Part shown: positions 9,346 to 17,837 of the stretch, piece after piece
Layout of the letters: each line of letters opens with the position of its first letter
Numbering within the stretch: the stretch's first letter is position 1
From: QHXQ01 sp045807745
GTDB lineage: Bacteria > Acidobacteriota > Blastocatellia > Pyrinomonadales > Pyrinomonadaceae
DNA length: 64,000 bases
Direction of reading: 5' to 3'
NCBI GenBank assembly: GCA_045807745.1
Contig: JBJMGT010000031.1
Span: forward strand, 87,050 to 151,049
Notes under the pieces: model-generated
Databases searched by the model: none
Seen by the model: only the letters and a program-made list of their open reading frames with translations
What the model was told of the DNA's origin: nothing
Translations under genes and position numbers: made by a program

Positions 9346-10536
9346 GTGCCGCGACTCGATCCTAATTTTTTGAGCGAGCAGGAGTGTAAAGAGATAGCGA
9401 CGAAGCAGATGCTGTCCTTTATCACTCTTCCTGATACAGAAGCAGAGCCTTCGTCCCATCTGAGATCCGTACCGCGCGAATTATTGTTTCCGCTTGACGC
9501 ATTACCAGAGGGGGCGTTTGTAGATGGGCCTGCGTTATTGAACTGGAGGAGCGACGATATTTATGATGTCGATGGCCTACTGTTGTTGCGTGATCAGACA
9601 ATAGACATCGGTTCCGGTAACGAATGGCGTGTCCGCACTGCCGCCAGCGACTTGCTTCGGACGCAGGTGCATTGTGTTTACGCGGGGCCTGCCATGAATT
9701 TTGAAGCTCTTAAAGAGAGCGCGCTAGCGGAGCTTCGGAATCACCCGGATTTGGAACCATTAATCGTAGACGGTGAAGAGGATGTCAGGCTGGTGTCTTA
9801 TAACTACCCGAATCTCGGAATCCTATGTTATTCGCGAACCAATCCCGACGCTAAATTTGTTATTAAGCTGGTGGATTTTACCATTATCCCAGTCGAGCCT
9901 TATGAGCCTCAGGAAAACCCCGAGTCGTTGACTGCGGTCTGGTCGCCGTATGACATAGTCGTGCGCTCTACAATCGCTCATCTCCGCTGGTTATGGAAGC
10001 GGAACATGGCCTTACTTCCGGCACTGCCAAAGTCTCGTAAAGATTTGCCCGGTGCTATAAGGAGGGCCACCAGAGATTCCATGCCGAAAGAGAGGATAAC
10101 AACCCCGGCCTTAGACCTGATCCCGCAGAAAACAGACGTGCGCTGTGCCGCTGCTGCGGCGCAAATGATCCTGAAACAGCATGGTAATGAAGAGAAGAGC
10201 CAGGCTGAGATTGCCGGTGAAATGCAGACAGGATCCGACGGTGCAACTCCTGAGCATCAGGTAGATGGACTCAATAGGCTGGTCGGTAGAACACTTAAAG
10301 CTACATTAGACACAGACCCCTCATTTGTGGAAGCGCAGATTGAAATCCTCGCGGATCGTCCGTTTAAGACAGGCGACTCCATTCACGCCCGCGCGGTCGG
10401 CGGTTTCAGGGCCGAAGTGGGAGATAAGAATTGGTTATATATCTATGACCCTGAGCCCACGAATCAAGGCCGCGTTTATTGCGCGGCTTGGAATCCGGAC
10501 TATCATCGCAATTTCATGTACGTTCGACCCCTATAA
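9346..10536 (+). CDS. C39-like (papain-fold) cysteine protease domain protein
   Basis: A 396-residue protein. GTG at 9346 is preferred to an upstream TTG because GGAGG at 9336-9340 sits correctly before it. The N-terminal 250 residues are of unknown type. The C-terminal domain resembles Peptidase_C39-like enzymes: Gln261 (IPQKTDVRC) as oxyanion-hole residue, Cys267 in RCAAAAAQMIL, His347 in SIHARAVGGF and Asp368 in YIYDPEP, with spacings typical of the family. It has no signal peptide. It closes the sigma-CHAT operon, so the element encodes two different cysteine proteases, CHAT and C39-like. A proteolytic relay is an attractive but untested idea. Confidence 0.7.
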   Translation: MPRLDPNFLSEQECKEIATKQMLSFITLPDTEAEPSSHLRSVPRELLFPLDALPEGAFVDGPALLNWRSDDIYDVDGLLLLRDQTIDIGSGNEWRVRTAASDLLRTQVHCVYAGPAMNFEALKESALAELRNHPDLEPLIVDGEEDVRLVSYNYPNLGILCYSRTNPDAKFVIKLVDFTIIPVEPYEPQENPESLTAVWSPYDIVVRSTIAHLRWLWKRNMALLPALPKSRKDLPGAIRRATRDSMPKERITTPALDLIPQKTDVRCAAAAAQMILKQHGNEEKSQAEIAGEMQTGSDGATPEHQVDGLNRLVGRTLKATLDTDPSFVEAQIEILADRPFKTGDSIHARAVGGFRAEVGDKNWLYIYDPEPTNQGRVYCAAWNPDYHRNFMYVRPL

Positions 10537-10802
10537 TTTGAACAGTGTAGTTTTAGATAATGAATCGCCCGACGCTCTGATGCTCTAGCGTACGCTGAAA
10601 TATAAGCTCCTTCCCAAGTTTAAAGGCCCGGACGAGAAGCCACACAATGAAGCCGCTTTTAAACTTCTCGGGCGACATCGAGCCTTGGGCGCAGGAGACA
10701 AAAAGCGGCGCGGAAGATTATTCCGAAGCACTGATGTTGGTCGCCCTCATTGGCCTTCTGGCGAAGAGGGGGCTTTTGACGAACACCACTCAGCTTTTAG
10801 AA
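10537..10802. other. Gap inside the right end of the element, no supported gene
   Basis: No convincing gene was seen. Two overlapping plus-strand frames begin at 10647 and 10685. The longer opens MKPLLNFSGDIEPWAQE and then runs through the terminal repeats into the flanking chromosome, so it cannot be an intact element gene. The stretch might be the remains of a gene lost from the element, but I recognise no transposase segment in it. Confidence 0.5.
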
Positions 10803-10883
10803 TTTTTCGCTATATGCACGAAAAGCACCGGATTTTTTCAGTATATGCGCGAACCCATTTTCACTTTATGCGCGAACCTACAA
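10803..10883. repeat. Right terminal repeats of the putative 10.7 kb element
   Basis: Read on the minus strand from 10883 inward, the end begins TTGTAGGTTCG, as on the left. Three related 20-bp units lie at 10857-10876 (TTCGCGCATAAAGTGAAAAT), 10834-10853 (TTCGCGCATATACTGAAAAA) and 10803-10822 (TTCGTGCATATAGCGAAAAA), all in minus orientation. Having three sites here and two on the left is an asymmetry also known from Tn7-like elements. The stop codon of the adjacent carbonic anhydrase is supplied by this end. Confidence 0.85.
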
Positions 10884-11565
10884 AAAGCTTGTCGGCTGAA
10901 GCATAAAGTCCGGCCCGAATGTGCTGATAACGGGTGCGCAGTTCTTCGGGGCCGGCGATTGAGATGTCTAGGTCGCGCAGGCGGCCGTCGTGTAGTCCGT
11001 AAATCCAACCATGGACGGTGACCTCTTGCCCGTGCGCCCATGCCCCTCGCAGGATCGTGGTCTGGCAAACGTTGACGGTCTGCTCGATCACGTTTAGCTC
11101 GCACAGACGGTTCAACCGCTCAGTCTCGTCAGCTATCGCGGTCAAGTGCGCCGCGTATTTCTCGCGCACGTCCTGCACGTGCCGCAGCCAGTTATCGATC
11201 AAGCCCAGCTTGCTGTCCGCCAAGGCCGCCCGCACCCCGCCGCAGCCGTAATGACCGCAGACGATGATGTGTTTGACGTTGAGCGCTTCGACGGCGTACT
11301 GAATCACGGCCAGACAGTTGAGGTCTGTGTGCGTGACGACGTTCGCCACGTTGCGGTGGACGAACATCTCGCCGGGCATCAATCCGACGATCTCGTTGGC
11401 GGGCACTCGGCTATCCGCGCAGCCGATCCACAGATACTCTGGCGCTTGTTGCTGCGCCAATCGCGCGAAGAACTGCGGCTCACGCGCCGTGATGGCCGCG
11501 GCCCATTGGCGATTATTTTCAAGCAGACGCGTCAGTTCGTGCTCCTGCATATTTCGTGAACTCAT
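10861..11565 (-). CDS. can: Beta-class carbonic anhydrase
   Basis: A 234-residue cytoplasmic enzyme that interconverts CO2 and bicarbonate. The zinc ligands of a type I beta-carbonic anhydrase are in place: Cys49 and Asp51 in GCADSR, His105 and Cys108 in CGHYGCGG. ATG at 11565 is chosen because GGGAGAGGGC lies just upstream; a longer frame to 11649 has no such support. The last codons (FVGSRIK and the stop) come from the right end of the mobile element. Removing the element would give an ending LYSRE. The tail is past the catalytic core, so activity is probably kept. It is convergent with dcd across the element. Confidence 0.9.
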   Translation of the reverse strand: MSSRNMQEHELTRLLENNRQWAAAITAREPQFFARLAQQQAPEYLWIGCADSRVPANEIVGLMPGEMFVHRNVANVVTHTDLNCLAVIQYAVEALNVKHIIVCGHYGCGGVRAALADSKLGLIDNWLRHVQDVREKYAAHLTAIADETERLNRLCELNVIEQTVNVCQTTILRGAWAHGQEVTVHGWIYGLHDGRLRDLDISIAGPEELRTRYQHIRAGLYASADKLFVGSRIK

Positions 11566-11718
11566 CAAGCCCTCTCCCAGCATGCACGCCCGTGCCCCCG
11601 TGCTCAAGTCAGCCCGACGTGGCTCAGGCAATACTTTGATATGAATCAAGTTGTTTAATATGAGATAATGCCGCCGCTACATGACAATCACAACAGAGCA
11701 GGCGGGCATTGATCGGCG

Positions 11719-12210
11719 ATGACGAACAAAGACAATAACGGCGCGCCGAGTGCGGCGGTCGCTGTCACCATCTTCGGTCAGCCATTCAACCTGCGTGCGC
11801 ATGCCGGGGCCGAGCACATCGAACGGATCGCCGCGCTGGTCAATGAGCGGATGCAGCAAGTGGCGCTGCAACTCACAACGCACGATGTCGCCAAGGTCGC
11901 CATCCTTGTCGCCTTGAACCTCGCTGACGAATTGAGTAGCTTGAAAGAGCAAGCCGCCGCCGCCGAGCGATCAGCCCAGACACCTGCGCCGGAGCCGGCC
12001 GCTGACGGCGCAAATAGGCAGACGCTTGATCAAGCACAAGGGGCAACGACTACGCGCGATTCATGGTTTGAAACTATCCTCGATGCGCCGACCCCGCCAC
12101 GCGCCGCGAGCGAACGCTTAAGCAATCAGGTCTCGGCCCGCCTTCAATCCTTGCGCCAGCCAGACCGGGGCGAGTCCGCCCGCGAAGTTAACCGGCCCGA
12201 GCCGGATTAA
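11719..12210 (+). CDS. zapA: Cell division protein ZapA
   Basis: A 163-residue protein. Residues about 14-85 match ZapA: the opening VAVTIFGQPFNLRAHAG, then EHIERIAALVNERMQQVA and a long helix with AILVALNLADELSSLKEQ. In the family ZapA binds FtsZ and bundles its filaments at the division ring in the cytoplasm. The family is usually about 100 residues; here a proline- and alanine-rich tail of some 70 residues follows the coiled coil. The gene stands alone between two minus-strand genes. No strong promoter is visible in the 150 bp upstream. Confidence 0.85.
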   Translation: MTNKDNNGAPSAAVAVTIFGQPFNLRAHAGAEHIERIAALVNERMQQVALQLTTHDVAKVAILVALNLADELSSLKEQAAAAERSAQTPAPEPAADGANRQTLDQAQGATTTRDSWFETILDAPTPPRAASERLSNQVSARLQSLRQPDRGESAREVNRPEPD

Positions 12211-12232
12211 CTATGTCCTTTTGCGCGCAAAC

Positions 12233-12673
12233 TTAACCAGCCGTCCGCGCCTTCTTCGCCTGCCGACAGGGCTTGCAGCGGCGCGGCTGATCAAAACCTC
12301 GCTCACGATAGTAAGCCTGTTCGCCCGCGCTCCAAGTGAAGTCCTGCCCGCAATCGTTGCAGCGCAGCACTTGGTCTGCGCCGTCGGCGGCGGCGGTCGG
12401 CGCGGTCGGCGCCCGCTGCTTTTCTTTGGGTTGTGTGCCCGGCGGCATGAGCGTCTTCAGCCCGTGCATCGCCTCGTAGTTGCGCATCCGGCGGCGGGCG
12501 ATCTTGTAGGTGACGCCGAGCCGTTCCGCTACTTGTTGCAGCCGTTCGCGCCGCTCGCCCGTAGCCTCCTGAAACAGTTTATAGACTTCGAGCCAAGACT
12601 CGATCACCTCTGGGGTCGCCTGACTACCGACCCCGCCCTCGCTCGCACGCGATTCTTGTTCACCTGCTGCCAA
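12233..12673 (-). CDS. Small protein with helix-turn-helix-like region and C-terminal zinc ribbon
   Basis: A 146-residue protein. The C-terminal 45 residues match the probable zinc-ribbon family zf-trcl: CNDCGQDF, an EQAYYRERGF core and RCKPC give two CxxC pairs. The middle (about 22-70) looks like a helical DNA-binding region with a turn at QVAERLGVTYKIARRR. Start is TTG at 12673 after AAGGAGAG. It ends close to the zapA stop, in convergent orientation. A regulatory or nucleic-acid-binding role fits the architecture but has not been shown for this family. Confidence 0.7.
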   Translation of the reverse strand: MAAGEQESRASEGGVGSQATPEVIESWLEVYKLFQEATGERRERLQQVAERLGVTYKIARRRMRNYEAMHGLKTLMPPGTQPKEKQRAPTAPTAAADGADQVLRCNDCGQDFTWSAGEQAYYRERGFDQPRRCKPCRQAKKARTAG

Positions 12674-12844
12674 CGTTTCTCTCCTTCTAGCGGCTCATAC
12701 CTGCTCAGCCGGGCTACACCGAAAATCTAAAGTCATACTCAACCAGATTATACTGCCGAGGTGAGTGGAGGGGAAATATGTCGCCGAGGGAAACCACGTA
12801 GCCAGTGTTAGCAAACAGTCGCAACGTGTGGCCACTGGCGACTG

Positions 12845-13873
12845 CTAAACTGCCATTGGATATTCTTCAACTGTGGCCCGCACCAACTCGGCCACCTCGG
12901 CGATGAGCGCGGGCGGTACGTCCATGCGCGTCAAGGTCTCGCATTGGCTGGCGAGATTGATGATGCGGGCCAGTTGCCACCAACCGGCGGGCAGTCGGCC
13001 CCCGCCGCGTTCATAACCGAGTGAGAAGTGCGGCTCGCGCACGGGGCTGTGTCTGCGCTCATATTGCAGAAAGCTCGCGATGTCGAACATGGGCGAGCCT
13101 GACACAGCGAACTCCCAATCTAAGACCGCGGCCACAGTCCAACGCCCACGCGTCTCGCGCACAAGTATGTTCCGGTTGTTGAAGTCGCGATGCACGAGGC
13201 GCGTCTCAGTTTGCAGGCGGGCGAGGTCTTCTGCGCGCGAACAGACAAGCGCGTGCACGCACGCACGCGCACGCGCGTCGAGCCGCGCGCACAGCGTCGG
13301 GCTGGCGAGACTGGCGTCGATCATTTCCGGGATCGCATGCGCCGCTTGCAAGGCTTGATTGTTGACCGCAGGGCCGGTCGCGAGCGTGCTGCTCAGAGGG
13401 CAGGTGTAACGGCCGATGGCGGCGAGCGTCTCGCCGATGGCCGCGGCGGCCTGCGCGATGGCTGCGGCCGCGCCCGTTCTCTTTAGTTGCCGGAACGTGA
13501 GACCGGCCACATAGCGCATGACGATAAACGGGCCGACCTCGTTGCAGCCTTGCGCGTTGACGTGTAGGACTTCGGGCACGGGGATCGGGTCGTGGAGCAG
13601 GCGTAAAAGATCAGCCTCCTTCCGGCAAGCGGCCGGGTCGCGCCCGTAGATACGCAGCACGACAGGTTCGGCGGGCGGGTCGAAATCAATTTTGTAATTG
13701 AAGTTGCACAGACCTTCGGCCAACCGCTCCATGTTGACGACGCGCCGCCCACGAAAGATCGTAGCGAGCAGCTGCGCGACGGCTGCGGGCGCGGGTGCGG
13801 GCCCCGACAGATTGGGCGCGGTCTCCATCGCCGGCTGACCAGCGTGCGCGACTTGGGAAAGATGCATGGTCAT
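12845..13873 (-). CDS. APH-fold phosphotransferase (kinase-like)
   Basis: A 342-residue protein of the aminoglycoside phosphotransferase/choline kinase superfamily. Catalytic loop LVHRDFNNRNILV (Asp with downstream Asn) and metal-binding VLDWEFAVSGSPMFDIA are intact, and an N-terminal VVLRIYGRD supplies the likely ATP-binding lysine-loop region. The family phosphorylates small molecules; substrate is not readable from sequence. It starts 11 bp after the stop of the MFS transporter gene upstream on the same strand, so the pair is probably an operon. A modifying kinase next to an exporter could be for resistance or for a metabolite; I cannot choose. Confidence 0.75.
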   Translation of the reverse strand: MTMHLSQVAHAGQPAMETAPNLSGPAPAPAAVAQLLATIFRGRRVVNMERLAEGLCNFNYKIDFDPPAEPVVLRIYGRDPAACRKEADLLRLLHDPIPVPEVLHVNAQGCNEVGPFIVMRYVAGLTFRQLKRTGAAAAIAQAAAAIGETLAAIGRYTCPLSSTLATGPAVNNQALQAAHAIPEMIDASLASPTLCARLDARARACVHALVCSRAEDLARLQTETRLVHRDFNNRNILVRETRGRWTVAAVLDWEFAVSGSPMFDIASFLQYERRHSPVREPHFSLGYERGGGRLPAGWWQLARIINLASQCETLTRMDVPPALIAEVAELVRATVEEYPMAV

Positions 13874-13884
13874 GCAGAGAGTGC

Positions 13885-15522
13885 TTACTTAAGCGCGGCA
13901 CGTTTCGCGAAATCCTGTGCGATCAAATGTGTGACGACCGGCGGCGCATCGCCCACGTGGAAGGCGCGGACGCGCTCTTGCGCGCCCCTGTCTTCGTTGG
14001 TGATGCGCGCGTGCTGGCGCATGTGTTCGGCCCACGATTCGACTAAGAATGTTTCGATGAAATGGCCCGGCTGCGCGGGGTCGGCAAATAAGCCCCAGCG
14101 CATTGCGCCGTCGCGCCGGAGAATTCTTTTCACTTCATGCATCGCGGCGACAAACTCATCCGCCCGGCTCGGCTCGATCTGGTAATCGACCGTGACCAGG
14201 ACGGGGCCGGCCTCCGGATGCGGCTCGCTCACGACGATTGGCTCTGACCAGTGCAGCGACGGCTCAAGATCAAGTTCGCCGCCCACCCGCAGCGGGAAGA
14301 AATAAGCGACGACCAGCCCGGCGAGCAAGGTTACGGCCGCACACAGCAGCGCATTTGAGATGCCGACGTGCGTCGCCACTACGCCCCAACACGCACTGCC
14401 CAACGCCATGCCGCCAAAGAAGACGAGCAGGTAGATCGCCAACACGCGCGCACGCACCCACGCCGGCACAAGCGTCTGCACGCTGATGTTGAAGCTGGAC
14501 ATCAACGCCATCCACGCAATGCCGCCACCGATCATCACGATTGAGAGCAGCGCAAAGTTGCGCACCGTCGCCAGCACGGCTGTCGCCAACGCAAACAGAA
14601 TCGTGCCGCAGATGATTAAGAGATTGATGGACACCTGCCGCCGGAGCGCGGGCAAGATAATCGCGCCGAGGATCGCCCCCGCGCCGAGTCCGCCCAGCAG
14701 GACGCCGTAACTGAAAGCGCCGAGGCCAAGTTGTTGCCGCGCCACCAACGGCAGCATGGCCCACAACGCGCTCGCGCAACTGACGAAGACACCGGTGCGC
14801 ACCAGCACGGCGCGCAGTTCCGGCTCGTGGCGCACGTAACGCACGCCGGCTCGCATCGCGCCGATGACACGCTCGGTCGGCGAAATGCTCTCCGACGGCT
14901 CGCGTCGCCAGCGGTAGAGGACGAACAGCACGCCGATAAACGACAGCGAGTTCAACAGAAAGACGGCCCAGGAGCCGACCGCCGCCACGACGAACCCGCC
15001 CAACGCCGGCCCCACCGCCCGCGCAATGTTGAACGCGACGCTATTCAATGCGACCGCCGAAGCCAACTCAGAGCGGGGCACTAGCTCCGGCACAATCGCT
15101 TGCCACGCGGGCGCGTTCAATGCAGAGCCGAGACCGAGCGAGAAGATCAGCAGTAGTAAAACCCACGGCGTCGTCAGCCCGATGAGTGTCAACAGACCTA
15201 GCGCCACGGCCGAGACGAGCATCCAGCCTTGCGTGCAGAGCAGCAGGCGGCGACGGTCAACGATGTCCGCGAGCGCGCCGGCCGGCAATGCCAGCAGAAA
15301 CAACGGAGCGTTCTCGGCCGTCTGCATCAGGCTGACCATCAAAGGCGACGGCGCGAGCGTCGTCATCAACCAATCCGCCCCGACATTGTGCATCCACGTC
15401 CCGACGTTCGACGCCACCGCCGCGAGCCACAAGGCTCGAAACAGCGGCTGCGCTAACGGACTCCATGCAGACGACCGGCTCATTGCTGCTTGCGGCGGCG
15501 CGCTCTCATCTAAGCTGGACAT
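13885..15522 (-). CDS. MFS exporter (EntS/MFS_3-like) with C-terminal soluble domain
   Basis: A 545-residue protein. Residues about 20-420 form a major facilitator transporter with roughly ten to twelve membrane spans. Its signature is close to the MFS_3 (enterobactin exporter-like) group: the opening LFRALWLAAVASNVGTWMH, then GALADIVDRRRLLL and SALNAPAWQAIVPELV. After the last span, about 110 residues follow that look like a small alpha-beta domain (PVLVTVDYQIEPSRADEFVAAM, then MRWGLFADPAQPGHFIETFLVESW), similar to antibiotic-biosynthesis-monooxygenase-type dimer folds. Such a tail occurs in some members of this family. Start ATG at 15522. Likely co-transcribed with the APH-fold kinase downstream. 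Confidence 0.85.
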   Translation of the reverse strand: MSSLDESAPPQAAMSRSSAWSPLAQPLFRALWLAAVASNVGTWMHNVGADWLMTTLAPSPLMVSLMQTAENAPLFLLALPAGALADIVDRRRLLLCTQGWMLVSAVALGLLTLIGLTTPWVLLLLIFSLGLGSALNAPAWQAIVPELVPRSELASAVALNSVAFNIARAVGPALGGFVVAAVGSWAVFLLNSLSFIGVLFVLYRWRREPSESISPTERVIGAMRAGVRYVRHEPELRAVLVRTGVFVSCASALWAMLPLVARQQLGLGAFSYGVLLGGLGAGAILGAIILPALRRQVSINLLIICGTILFALATAVLATVRNFALLSIVMIGGGIAWMALMSSFNISVQTLVPAWVRARVLAIYLLVFFGGMALGSACWGVVATHVGISNALLCAAVTLLAGLVVAYFFPLRVGGELDLEPSLHWSEPIVVSEPHPEAGPVLVTVDYQIEPSRADEFVAAMHEVKRILRRDGAMRWGLFADPAQPGHFIETFLVESWAEHMRQHARITNEDRGAQERVRAFHVGDAPPVVTHLIAQDFAKRAALK

Positions 15523-15685
15523 AAAATATTCCCAAGCTCGGCTTAAGTTATCTCAGACAGTCCGCCACATACTTGACCGACCCGGCGGCCCCCATAGCAA
15601 CCAAAACTTAACATGCGTGTATCAATCATAAACGCCGTTCTGCTGATAACGCTAGGGCTGTTAACCTTTTGATTTTGACCCACAC

Positions 15686-15691
15686 TATAAT
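15686..15691 (+). promoter_or_regulatory. Candidate -10 box upstream of the M13 peptidase gene
   Basis: A perfect TATAAT lies 51 bp before the ATG at 15743. No good -35 hexamer at 16-18 bp is present, so this is a weak call. It is in the 220-bp divergent gap between the MFS gene and the peptidase gene. Confidence 0.3.
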
Positions 15692-15742
15692 AGAGTTCTC
15701 CGGCAGCTACGCCCCACAGACTTGAGAACGGCGAGGAACTTT

Positions 15743-17833
15743 ATGCGCACACATTATTGGAAGTTCGTCTTGTTGACCACGCTCTTGTTGACTAACTGTA
15801 CCCGGCCCGCGGGCGATCAAGGTAATCGTGCGAGCGAACAGGGGATTGCGCCGCAGGCGCATGGGCTTGACGTGGCGGGCATGGATAAGAGCGTCAATCC
15901 CGGCGACGACTTCTTCGGCTATGCCAATGGCGGTTGGTTCAAGAACACGCCGATCCCTGAAGACCGCTCAAGTTGGGGCGTGTTCGCCATCCTCGCCGAA
16001 GCGGCCAATAAGCGCACCGCCGATCTGATTCAGGATGCGGGCAAGGCGAACGCCGCCGCCGACTCGGAAGTGCGCAAGATCGGCGACTACTACGACGCCT
16101 ACATGGACGAGCAAGCAATCGAAGGCTTGGGGCTAAAGCCCATCCAGGCCGAGCTTGATCAGATCAACGCAGTCGCTGACAAGACCGCGCTCGCGCGCAT
16201 ACTCGGCAGCGAGTTGCGCGCCGATGTCGATCCGCTCAACAACACAAACTTCCACACGGATCGACTGTTCGGTCTCTGGGTCTCGCCCGATCTCAACGAC
16301 CCGGCGCACAATGTGCCTTACCTGTTGCAAGGCGGACTCGGCATGCCCGACCGCGACAACTATCGCGGCACGGACGCGAATGACGTGGGGCTGCAAGCGA
16401 AATACAAGGAACACATCGCGGCGCTCTTAAAACTCGCCAACGTGCCCGATGCCGATAATCAAGCAACGCGCATCTACGATCTCGAACGCAAGATCGCGGA
16501 CGCGCACGTGAGTCGCACAGACTCGATGGACGTGCTTAAGGCGAACAATCCTTGGCCGCTAAAAGAATTTGCGACGAAAGCGCCGGGGCTTGATTGGCCG
16601 AGCTACTTCGAGGCGGCGGGTCTCACCCAGCAGCCGATGATCATGGTCTGGCATCCGGGCGGCATCATGGGCAGCGCCGCACTGGTCGGTAGTCAGCCGC
16701 TCGATGTCTGGAAAGCTTATCTGACTTTCCACGTGCTTGATCGCAACGCACGCCTACTGCCTAAGGCTTTCGCCGACGAGTCGTTCAAGTTCTACGGCAC
16801 GGCGCTCAATGGTGCGCCGCAACAGCGCGCACGTTGGAAGCGCGCAGTCGATGCCACGAGCAACGCGCTGGGCGATGCGGTCGGCAAGCTTTATGTGCAG
16901 CGCTATTTTCCGCCGGAAGCAAAAGCCGTCGCGCAGGACATGGTCAAGAACATCATCGCCGCCTTCGGCCAGCGCATCGATAAACTCGATTGGATGACGC
17001 CCGCCACGCGCGCCAAAGCCAAGGCGAAGGTGGACACGCTCTACGTCGGTCTCGGCTATCCCGAAACGTGGCGCGACTATTCGGGCTTACAGGTGGTGCG
17101 CGGCGAAGCGCTCGGTAACGCCGAGCGCTCCGAGTTGTTCGACTATCACACGAGTCTGGCCAAACTCAATCAGCCCGTCAACAAATCAGAATGGAGCATA
17201 ACGCCGCAGACGGTGAACGCGTTGAACCTGCCCTTGCAGAACGCGCTCAACTTCCCGGCCGCGATCCTCAATCCGCCATTCTTCGACGCGGCGGCCGACC
17301 CGGCACAGAATTACGGCGGCATCGGCACGGTCATCGGCCACGAGATCAGTCACAGCTTCGACGATCAGGGCAGCCAGTTCGACGCGCAGGGGCGTTTGCT
17401 CAACTGGTGGACGCCACAAGACCTCGCGCACTTTCGCACAGCGGCCGACAAACTGGTGGCGGAGTTCTCAGCCTACGAACCGCTGCCCGGTCTGCACGTG
17501 AACGGCAAGCTGACGCTCAGCGAGAACATCGCCGACGTGGCCGGTCTCTCGGCGGCCTTCGACGGCTATCAACACGCTTACGGCGATAAGGCGGCCGCGC
17601 CGGACGCGCAGGGCTTTAACGGCGCACAGCGTTTCTTCCTCTCCTTCGGTCAAATCTGGCGCGGCAAGCTACGACCTGAAGCGCAGCGCGTCCAGTTGCT
17701 AACCGACGGACACGCGCCGGTCGAATACCGGGCCGACACGGTGCGCAACATCGACGCTTGGTATCAAGCCTTCGACATACAACCGGGGCGCAAACTCTAT
17801 CTGTCGCCGGACGCGCGCGTCCGTGTGTGGTGA
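15743..17833 (+). CDS. M13 family (neprilysin-like) zinc metallopeptidase, lipoprotein
   Basis: A 696-residue protein. Start ATG at 15743 with GAGGAA upstream; the longer frame from TTG at 15722 is not needed. The N-terminus (WKFVLLTTLLLTNC) is a lipoprotein signal with the modified cysteine at about residue 19, so the enzyme is probably anchored facing the periplasm. Zinc site HEISH at 533-537 and Glu594 in ENIADVAG are present, with the family's GIGTVIGHEISHSFDDQG context. M13 enzymes cut small peptides on the amino side of hydrophobic residues. The stop is 4 bp before the acyl-CoA dehydrogenase start, so the two may be co-transcribed although functionally unrelated. Confidence 0.92.
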   Translation: MRTHYWKFVLLTTLLLTNCTRPAGDQGNRASEQGIAPQAHGLDVAGMDKSVNPGDDFFGYANGGWFKNTPIPEDRSSWGVFAILAEAANKRTADLIQDAGKANAAADSEVRKIGDYYDAYMDEQAIEGLGLKPIQAELDQINAVADKTALARILGSELRADVDPLNNTNFHTDRLFGLWVSPDLNDPAHNVPYLLQGGLGMPDRDNYRGTDANDVGLQAKYKEHIAALLKLANVPDADNQATRIYDLERKIADAHVSRTDSMDVLKANNPWPLKEFATKAPGLDWPSYFEAAGLTQQPMIMVWHPGGIMGSAALVGSQPLDVWKAYLTFHVLDRNARLLPKAFADESFKFYGTALNGAPQQRARWKRAVDATSNALGDAVGKLYVQRYFPPEAKAVAQDMVKNIIAAFGQRIDKLDWMTPATRAKAKAKVDTLYVGLGYPETWRDYSGLQVVRGEALGNAERSELFDYHTSLAKLNQPVNKSEWSITPQTVNALNLPLQNALNFPAAILNPPFFDAAADPAQNYGGIGTVIGHEISHSFDDQGSQFDAQGRLLNWWTPQDLAHFRTAADKLVAEFSAYEPLPGLHVNGKLTLSENIADVAGLSAAFDGYQHAYGDKAAAPDAQGFNGAQRFFLSFGQIWRGKLRPEAQRVQLLTDGHAPVEYRADTVRNIDAWYQAFDIQPGRKLYLSPDARVRVW

Positions 17834-17837
17834 TCTA

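Larger units (their letters stand above)
202..10883. mobile_element. Putative transposon-like element without recognisable transposase
   Basis: The segment is bounded by matching inverted ends with two internal repeats on the left and three on the right. It is flanked by a 4-bp direct repeat, AAAG, at 198-201 and 10884-10887. It sits between two convergent housekeeping genes, 2 bp after the dcd stop and across the last codons of the carbonic anhydrase. Joining the flanks across one AAAG restores a carbonic anhydrase frame ending KLYSRE before a TAG inside dcd, as expected for tightly packed convergent genes. The cargo reads as two divergent sets (leftward 286-3487, rightward 3927-10536), with rarer start codons and visibly lower GC than the surroundings. 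No transposase, integrase or ATPase partner is recognisable, so movement would need proteins supplied in trans, or those genes have been lost. Confidence 0.72.

Noticed and set aside
202..10883. Prophage interpretation of the island
   Set aside because: No integrase, capsid, terminase, tail or lysis gene; the ends are transposon-like.
10647..11021. Open frame of 124 codons across the right end of the element
   Set aside because: It runs through the terminal repeats into the chromosome and antisense to the carbonic anhydrase, so it cannot be an intact gene; only a remnant is possible.
13250..13290. GCACGCACGCGCACGCGCG low-complexity run
   Set aside because: It lies in the APH-fold kinase gene and is explained by Arg/Ala/Cys-coding bias; no independent repeat.
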